Source of the DNA: Telluribacter humicola
GTDB taxonomy: Bacteria; Bacteroidota; Bacteroidia; Cytophagales; Spirosomataceae
Assembly: GCF_017355935.1 (NCBI RefSeq)
Contig: NZ_JAFIQT010000001.1
Location: forward strand, 62,001-126,000
Direction of reading: 5' to 3'
Length of the DNA: 64,000 bases
Shown: in pieces, positions 59,055-64,000 of the stretch
Numbering within the stretch: position 1 is the first letter of the stretch
How the letters are laid out: each line of letters starts with the position of its first letter
Position numbers and translations under genes: made by a program
Notes under the pieces: model-generated
What the model saw: the letters and a program-made list of their open reading frames with translations, nothing else
Told to the model about the DNA's origin: nothing
Database searches by the model: none

Positions 59055-60563
59055 ATGACGCGCCTTACACCCCAGCTACTGATACAAAAGCCTGAACTAT
59101 GCCCTGATGCCGAGCGACTACTGGCTTTACCCGAAAAGATAGTGCAGTTTGGTACCGGAGTACTACTACGGGGCTTACCCGATTACTTTGTGAACAAGGC
59201 CAACCAGCAGGGCATCTTCAACGGACGCATTGTGGTGGTCAAATCCACGGATCGGGGTGGGGTAGATGCCTTCGCTGATCAGGAAAATATCTACACCCAG
59301 TGCATCAGAGGTATCGAGGGAGGAGCTCCGGTCCAGGAGGATATCGTCAATACCTCCATCAGCCGTACGCTTTCGGCCCGTACTGAGTGGCCCACTATAC
59401 TTGAATGTGCCCGTAACGCCGATATCCAGATTATCATTTCCAATACAACCGAAGTAGGTATTCAACTCACGGATGATGATCTGATGGCTTCGCCGCCCGC
59501 TTCCTTCCCGGGTAAACTCACCGCTTTTCTTTGGGAGCGTTTTAATGCCTTTGCCGGCTCGCCCGAGAGCGGTATGGTCATAGTACCTACCGAGCTGGTA
59601 CCTGATAATGGTCCTAAGCTACGCGAGATCGTGCTCGAACAGGCGCGCCGCCATGCACTGGGAGAGGCATTTGCTACGTGGGTGGAGGAGCATAACCAGT
59701 TCTGCAGCTCCCTGGTCGATCGTATTGTGCCCGGTCAGCCCGATGAGGCTACCCTGACCGAACTGACGGAGAAGCTTGGCTATCAGGACGACCTGCTCAT
59801 TATGTCAGAAGTATACCGCCTGTGGGCTATCGAAGGCGACGCTCAAGTACGCTCTGTACTGAGCTTTGCTGAGGCCGACAAGGGCGTAATCATTGAGCCT
59901 AATATAGATCTGTACCGTGAGCTGAAGCTACGCCTGCTGAACGGTACCCATACTCTGTGCGTAGGCCTGTGCTATCTGGCCGGACTGGATACCGTCAGAG
60001 AAAGCATGGAGACTCCAGAAACCGAACGCTTCATATCAGAGCTGATGCTGGACGAGCTGGCTCCGGCTATTCCGTATGAGGTAGATTTGGGTCGGGCCCG
60101 GCAGTTTGGCGGGGAGGTACTCGATCGGTTCCGCAACCCATTCATCCGTCACCAGCTTATTGATATTACGGTCCAGTATACCGCTAAGATGCGGATGCGT
60201 AACATCCCGACTCTGCTGAACCATTATAGTCAGCAGAGCGAAATACCTGTACGTATAGCCCAGGGGTTTGCCGCTTATCTGCAATTTATGAAGGCCGTTG
60301 AAACTACCGAAGGCAAGTACTACGGCCTGCGTGATGGTGTAAAATATCCTATTCGCTGCGACTCGGCCGACTATTTCTATAAAGCATGGCAGCAGCACGG
60401 TACTGATTCGGCTAAGCTGGTAGAGGTAGTACTATCAGATAGCCAACTATGGGGGAGCGATCTGACGGCCCTGGCGGGCTTCAGGGAGGCTGTTACTGAA
60501 TATATTCAGTTTATAAATGCAAACGGAGCTAAATCACTTTTGACCAACGAAGTACCTTCTTAA
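59055..60563 (+). CDS. uxaB: tagaturonate reductase (UxaB type)
   Basis: A 502-residue member of the mannitol/altronate dehydrogenase family. It has an N-terminal Rossmann domain (VQFGTGVLLRGLPDYFVNKANQQGIFNGRIVVVKST) and a C-terminal helical domain with the conserved YRELKLRLLNGTHTL segment holding the catalytic Lys/Asn/His. It reduces tagaturonate to altronate with NADH in galacturonate catabolism. Fructuronate reductase (UxuB) is a near relative, but the longer N-terminus fits UxaB. eda, kdgK and a hexuronate transporter lie 1.4-5 kb away on the other strand, which supports the role. Confidence 0.85.
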   Translation: MTRLTPQLLIQKPELCPDAERLLALPEKIVQFGTGVLLRGLPDYFVNKANQQGIFNGRIVVVKSTDRGGVDAFADQENIYTQCIRGIEGGAPVQEDIVNTSISRTLSARTEWPTILECARNADIQIIISNTTEVGIQLTDDDLMASPPASFPGKLTAFLWERFNAFAGSPESGMVIVPTELVPDNGPKLREIVLEQARRHALGEAFATWVEEHNQFCSSLVDRIVPGQPDEATLTELTEKLGYQDDLLIMSEVYRLWAIEGDAQVRSVLSFAEADKGVIIEPNIDLYRELKLRLLNGTHTLCVGLCYLAGLDTVRESMETPETERFISELMLDELAPAIPYEVDLGRARQFGGEVLDRFRNPFIRHQLIDITVQYTAKMRMRNIPTLLNHYSQQSEIPVRIAQGFAAYLQFMKAVETTEGKYYGLRDGVKYPIRCDSADYFYKAWQQHGTDSAKLVEVVLSDSQLWGSDLTALAGFREAVTEYIQFINANGAKSLLTNEVPS

Positions 60564-60646
60564 GTACCTCCATGAACAGACTGTGGAGTAGGTAGTAGTT
60601 TCGATCTGCTCCACTGGCATACTTTTTTATCAAGGCTTTCTTATGT

Positions 60647-60680
60647 AATCTTCTCCTACATTGTGGGAGAAGATTTTTTT
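60647..60680 (+). terminator. terminator after uxaB
   Basis: A 10-bp perfect stem (60647-60656 with 60666-60675) with a 9-nt loop and a seven-T run. Confidence 0.88.
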
Positions 60681-60701
60681 AACTAAACACATCAGAAAAC
60701 T

Positions 60702-61895
60702 TTGAGAAAGTCTGTCAAGATATTGCTGGGATTGGTAGTCTTACTGATCATAGCCCGGCTTTTGCTTCCCTACTTTGTCGTTCGCTACGTCAATAAGGTA
60801 CTCGCAGATATGGATGGGTATACAGGTCGTATTGAGGATGTAAACATATCCCTTTTACGCGGAGCCTACCAGATTGAGGGTATGAATATTCAAAAAGTAA
60901 ATGGCCAGGTAAAGGAGCCGTTTATCCAGATCCCTTTAACTGACTTATCTGTTGAGTGGGATGCTATCTGGAAAGGAAAGCTGGTAGGTGAAGTAATAAC
61001 CTATAACGGCGAAATAAACTTTGCTTTCAGTGAGGACGAAGGCTCTAGTCAAACGGGGGTTGAAAATGACTGGACCCAGGTTGTAAAAGATCTCATGCCA
61101 ATCGAAATCAACCGCTTCGCCATTGTAGATGGCCAGATTGACCTGACCAACGTAATCAGTCAGCCCGGTACTGATCTGTCCATGAAAAACTTCCAGCTTC
61201 AGATCGAAAACATCCGGAATGTAGAGGAGAAGGGGGCACGTCTGCCATCGCCGGTGAAGGCATCCGGTGATCTGCAGGGGTACGGAGGATCGCTGGACTT
61301 CAAGGCGGATATGAATCTGTTGAAACAGACGCCTGACTTTGACTATCAGCTCAATTTTGACAAGGTACAGCTGGTGGAGCTTAATAAGCTGGCCCGGGAG
61401 TACGCGGATATTGACTTTGAGAAAGGTACAATCAGCATCTACAGCGAGTTGGCGATGTACGATGGAAAGCTGGAAGGCTACGTAAAGCCTCTCACCAAAG
61501 ATATGCAGATATTTAAGCTGAAGGAGGAGAACAACAAAGAAGAAAAACGAGGCGTCGGAGGATTTATTAAAGAGCTTCTGGCGGAGGGAGGAAAAGAGGT
61601 ACTGGAGAATCAGAAAAAGGACCAGGTTGCTACCAACATACCTCTACAAGGTGATGTAAGTAACGTCGAGACCAGTATCTGGCCCATACTTGGAGGTATG
61701 GTCCGAAATGCCTACATAGAGGCCTTTAAGGCGGAATTTGATAACTCAGTTCAGTTCTCGGATCTTTTTAGCTCATCATCGAATGAAACTAAGGGTAGTT
61801 CTAATGCTACCAATAAGGCAAATGATAGAAAGCAGCGCCGGGAGGAAAGAAAGCAGGAGCGAAAGCAGAGGAGAGAAGAACGGAAAAAAGACTAA
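60702..61895 (+). CDS. DUF748-like envelope protein with charged tail
   Basis: A 397-residue protein. One N-terminal membrane helix (about 6-25) is followed by YVNKVLADMDGYTGRIEDVNISLLRGAYQIEGMNIQK, the opening of DUF748/AsmA-like proteins, which are long bridge-like envelope proteins. This one is short for that family. The start is TTG (60702), 22 bp after the terminator; no in-frame ATG precedes the membrane helix. The last 26 residues are almost only Lys, Arg, Glu and Gln in repeats (RKQRREERKQERKQ). The function is unknown. Confidence 0.65.
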   Translation: MRKSVKILLGLVVLLIIARLLLPYFVVRYVNKVLADMDGYTGRIEDVNISLLRGAYQIEGMNIQKVNGQVKEPFIQIPLTDLSVEWDAIWKGKLVGEVITYNGEINFAFSEDEGSSQTGVENDWTQVVKDLMPIEINRFAIVDGQIDLTNVISQPGTDLSMKNFQLQIENIRNVEEKGARLPSPVKASGDLQGYGGSLDFKADMNLLKQTPDFDYQLNFDKVQLVELNKLAREYADIDFEKGTISIYSELAMYDGKLEGYVKPLTKDMQIFKLKEENNKEEKRGVGGFIKELLAEGGKEVLENQKKDQVATNIPLQGDVSNVETSIWPILGGMVRNAYIEAFKAEFDNSVQFSDLFSSSSNETKGSSNATNKANDRKQRREERKQERKQRREERKKD

Positions 61896-61933
61896 CAGCA
61901 TCCAGAGCATCTTCCGCCTGAAGTTATAAATAG

Positions 61934-61969
61934 AAAGAGCTATGGTCGTCAAGGCCATAGCTCTTTTTT
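61934..61969. terminator. terminator between the DUF748 gene and eda
   Basis: A 12-bp perfect stem (61934-61945 with 61955-61966) with a 9-nt loop and a T-run on the plus strand; on the minus strand it has a weaker CTATTTAT tail. It serves both convergent genes. Confidence 0.9.
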
Positions 61970-61990
61970 AGCTCTATATGTTTAGTGGCT

Positions 61991-62659
61991 CTAAGATCTG
62001 AGCTCCTTTACAATACCGATACACTCAGCGACTTTATTTGTAATCCAGGTGTAGTTGTCACTGGCCAGTACATCCTTTGGAAACAGGTGAGATCCAAGTC
62101 CTACACAGTAGGCGCCAGCTCCTATCCACTCCTGCAGGCTTTCCCGAGTTGGCTGTACGCCTCCGGTTACCATCATGCGCAGGTGAGGCATTGGGCCTCT
62201 TGCAGCCTTTACAAAGCCTGTTCCTACTACTTCACCCGGAAATACTTTTACCACCTCAGCACCGGCCTGCTGAGCCTGAAAGATCTCTGTCAGCGTAGCT
62301 ATACCCGGCAACCAGGGGATACCAGCCTCCGAGCATACTTTTCCAACCTCGGGATTCATGAAAGGAGCCACCACAAAATCAGCACCGGCATCAATGAATT
62401 TGCGAGCTATATCAGCGTCATAAATAGTACCAATGCCAAGAGCCATACCGGGGAGTTCTTCCTGAACATACTTCAGAAGCTCTACAAAGGTATCGTAGGC
62501 GTTTTCACCACGGTTGGTAAATTCAAATACGCGGGCACCGCCGTCGTAGCACGCTTTCAGAACCTCTTTGACAAGACCTGAATCAGCGTGATAGAAAAGG
62601 GGAACAACGCCCACCTCCTTCAGAAGAGTAATAATTGTATCTTTATCAATAGATGCCAT
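61991..62659 (-). CDS. eda: 2-keto-3-deoxy-6-phosphogluconate aldolase
   Basis: A 222-residue class I aldolase that splits KDPG into pyruvate and glyceraldehyde-3-phosphate. The catalytic Glu46 is in VFEFTNRG; the Schiff-base Lys138 is in VVKVFPGEVVG. The phosphate loop MMVTGGVQPT and the C-terminal GAYCVGLGSHLF are present. It is directly downstream of kdgK (31 bp), so the two last steps of the KDG route are co-expressed. Confidence 0.93.
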   Translation of the reverse strand: MASIDKDTIITLLKEVGVVPLFYHADSGLVKEVLKACYDGGARVFEFTNRGENAYDTFVELLKYVQEELPGMALGIGTIYDADIARKFIDAGADFVVAPFMNPEVGKVCSEAGIPWLPGIATLTEIFQAQQAGAEVVKVFPGEVVGTGFVKAARGPMPHLRMMVTGGVQPTRESLQEWIGAGAYCVGLGSHLFPKDVLASDNYTWITNKVAECIGIVKELRS

Positions 62660-62690
62660 TGTATATATGTTAACCGGTCAGGTACTGGTT

Positions 62691-63689
62691 TTATCGTTTA
62701 ATGCGTCCCGAGGTGTCCCCCTGACGGATAGCCTCTACTTCTGCTTCGGTAGATACCAGAGCATCCCCTTCGATCGTATGCTTCAGAGCCGAAGCCGCTA
62801 CACCAAATTCCAGTGCGCGCTGCTCATCATTGAATGTTAGCAATCCGTGGATGAGTCCCGCTATGAATGCGTCGCCACCGCCTACGCGGTCTATAATAGG
62901 GTTGATCTCGATATCTTCGGTTTCCAGTACCTTTTCACCATTCCACATAGAGGCCCGCAACAGGTTATGACTGGCACTAAGGGAGGTACGGTGGGTATCT
63001 ACCACCCGGCTTACCTGCGGAAAAGCATTATGAAGACGCAGACACGACTCCTCAAAAGTAGCTCCCGGCTCTATGCCAAAAATATCTTTAAATATAAACG
63101 GACTACCAATCACCAGATCGGTACCGGCTGTCAACTCAGGGAGTATATCCGAAGGCTTTTTGCCGTACTTCCATAGGTTGGAGCGGTAAAATATATCGCC
63201 GGACACGGTCAATCCACGTCGGCGGGCTGCCTTGATGCCGTCCAGGCAGGCGTCGGCTGCGGCCTGTGACAGTGCCGGGGTTATGCCTGCCCAGTGAAAC
63301 CACGTAGCATCTTTGAGGATGTGGTCCCAGTCTATTTCAGCTGGATTGATCTCCGCAAAAGACGAAAATTGCCGGTCGTAAACGATCTGGCTGGGACGCA
63401 TGGCCACACCGGTTTCCAGAAAATACACGGCAATACGATTACCGCCGTAAATCATGTGGGAAGTATCAACGCCGTGAAAGCGCAGGTACTGAGCCGCTGC
63501 CCGCCCAACCGGGCTGTCCGGGAAGCGGGTAACGTGGGCAGTCGAGTGGCCCCAGTACGCTAGTGCGGAGGCTACGTTGGCCTCGCCGCCGGCGTAAGTA
63601 ACATTGAACTGCTGAGCCTGTTCGAAGCGGGCAAATCCGGGCGTACTGAGCCGCATGAGTACCTCGCCAAAAGTAATGATCTGAGCCAT
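62691..63689 (-). CDS. kdgK: 2-keto-3-deoxygluconate kinase (PfkB family)
   Basis: A 332-residue ribokinase-fold sugar kinase. The N-terminal region IITFGEVLMRLSTPGF and AGGEANVASALAYWG are typical of KDG kinases. The PfkB signature IDRVGGGDAFIAGLIHGLL contains the catalytic Asp. It phosphorylates 2-keto-3-deoxygluconate to KDPG, feeding eda. A terminator (63710-63755) separates it from the transporter gene upstream, so it must have a separate promoter or partial read-through. Confidence 0.9.
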   Translation of the reverse strand: MAQIITFGEVLMRLSTPGFARFEQAQQFNVTYAGGEANVASALAYWGHSTAHVTRFPDSPVGRAAAQYLRFHGVDTSHMIYGGNRIAVYFLETGVAMRPSQIVYDRQFSSFAEINPAEIDWDHILKDATWFHWAGITPALSQAAADACLDGIKAARRRGLTVSGDIFYRSNLWKYGKKPSDILPELTAGTDLVIGSPFIFKDIFGIEPGATFEESCLRLHNAFPQVSRVVDTHRTSLSASHNLLRASMWNGEKVLETEDIEINPIIDRVGGGDAFIAGLIHGLLTFNDEQRALEFGVAASALKHTIEGDALVSTEAEVEAIRQGDTSGRIKR

Positions 63690-63709
63690 TGGGTTACGTT
63701 AGTCGTAAA

Positions 63710-63755
63710 TACAAAAAGAACTAATCTTCTGACCTGGCCAGAAAATTAGTTCTTT
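63710..63755 (-). terminator. terminator between the hexuronate transporter and kdgK
   Basis: A 17-bp stem with one mismatch (63715-63731 with 63739-63755) and a 7-nt loop. On the minus strand a run of five T follows. Confidence 0.82.
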
Positions 63756-63768
63756 CTATCAAACAATT

Positions 63769-64000
63769 CTATTCTACTCTCTTAATGGGTTCCAGGCGGG
63801 GCATGATCAGCTGGATGATACCGAGCGCGATCAGATAAGCTACCGACGCAAAGATGAATAAGGGCAGGTATCCAACATAGGCTACTACAATACCCGTTAC
63901 AATTCCGAAAAGGGTACCTCCGATAGCCCCGGCCATACCTCCGATACCGGTAGCCGAAGCAACCATGCTCTTAGGGAACAGGTCCGAGCCAAAGGTATAC
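63769..64000 (-). CDS. MFS hexuronate transporter, C-terminal part (runs off window)
   Basis: The last 76 residues of a major facilitator transporter; the frame stays open to the window's end. It reads DLFPKSMVASATGIGGMAGAIGG, characteristic of the ExuT-type hexuronate/anion:cation symporter helix 10-11 region. Two more helices and a short cytosolic tail (PRLEPIKRVE) follow. It would import galacturonate or glucuronate for the uxaB/kdgK/eda pathway next to it. The start and N-terminal 80% lie beyond 64000. Confidence 0.82.
   Translation of the reverse strand, partial: YTFGSDLFPKSMVASATGIGGMAGAIGGTLFGIVTGIVVAYVGYLPLFIFASVAYLIALGIIQLIMPRLEPIKRVE

Noticed and set aside
61985-62581. 198-codon plus-strand frame opposite eda
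   Set aside because: Shadow; eda has both catalytic residues in frame.
1-64000. Search by eye for tRNA, rRNA, CRISPR arrays, insertion sequences and attachment sites
   Set aside because: Nothing convincing found; intergenic gaps are short and those over 300 bp were read individually.

Overview
The window looks like chromosome of a member of the Bacteroidota, most likely order Cytophagales. Evidence: type IX secretion genes porU and porV, the gliding lipoprotein gldB, a TonB-dependent receptor with an N-terminal carboxypeptidase-regulatory domain, a geranylgeranylglyceryl-phosphate synthase homologue, a lipoprotein with the acidic surface-export signal of this phylum, and ten promoters carrying the Bacteroidota -7 element TAnnTTTG. 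The genus cannot be fixed from the sequence. I see no rRNA, tRNA, CRISPR array, prophage or insertion sequence. LAYOUT: 1-1488 is AT-rich and gene-poor, with a small orphan XRE regulator and the decayed tail of a minus-strand gene. 1489-3792 is a secreted dehydrogenase/cytochrome c lipoprotein. 3852-11623 (minus) is a complete RND metal-efflux system (outer-membrane channel, adaptor, pump) with its own two-component system; four phased CTTAGA repeats sit at the efflux promoter. 11635-16416 (minus) holds a membrane MutS-like ATPase, an MsbA-type ABC exporter and gldB. 16562-20796 (plus) holds a Rossmann protein, then an ECF sigma factor with crtI and crtB (carotenoid synthesis). 21009-23913 is the three-gene proton-translocating transhydrogenase. 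23972-26720 (minus) is a GntR/YtrA-controlled ABC transporter operon with a palindromic operator. 27045-34838 carries an alginate-lyase-like enzyme and housekeeping genes (gatB, a TlpA-like thioredoxin, proC, purB, an aquaporin). 35023-41957 (minus) holds a catalytically dead M16 homologue, porV, porU, an SprT-like protein and a 60-residue lipoprotein. 42110-43772 has the prenylglyceryl-phosphate synthase and two small membrane proteins. 43783-46578 (minus) is hisH-hisA-hisF-hisIE, preceded by what looks like a His-codon leader peptide and transcription attenuator (46751-46912). 46944-54000 has a DUF72 protein, an M14 peptidase, and a TonB-dependent receptor paired with a surface lipoprotein. 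54369-58938 holds rseP, a DUF6702 protein and lon. 59055-64000 has hexuronate catabolism genes (uxaB, eda, kdgK and the end of a hexuronate transporter) around a DUF748 protein. MAIN REGULATORY READINGS: (1) a histidine attenuator controlling only the second half of the his pathway; (2) an OmpR-family operator array with 22-11-22 bp spacing at the efflux promoter; (3) 7-bp-periodic intergenic repeats (TTAGnnn, and a GTGAAAA-like variant) abutting stop or start codons, some forming long inverted repeats between convergent genes. All three are inferences from sequence pattern. Gene functions are by family resemblance, without database searches.
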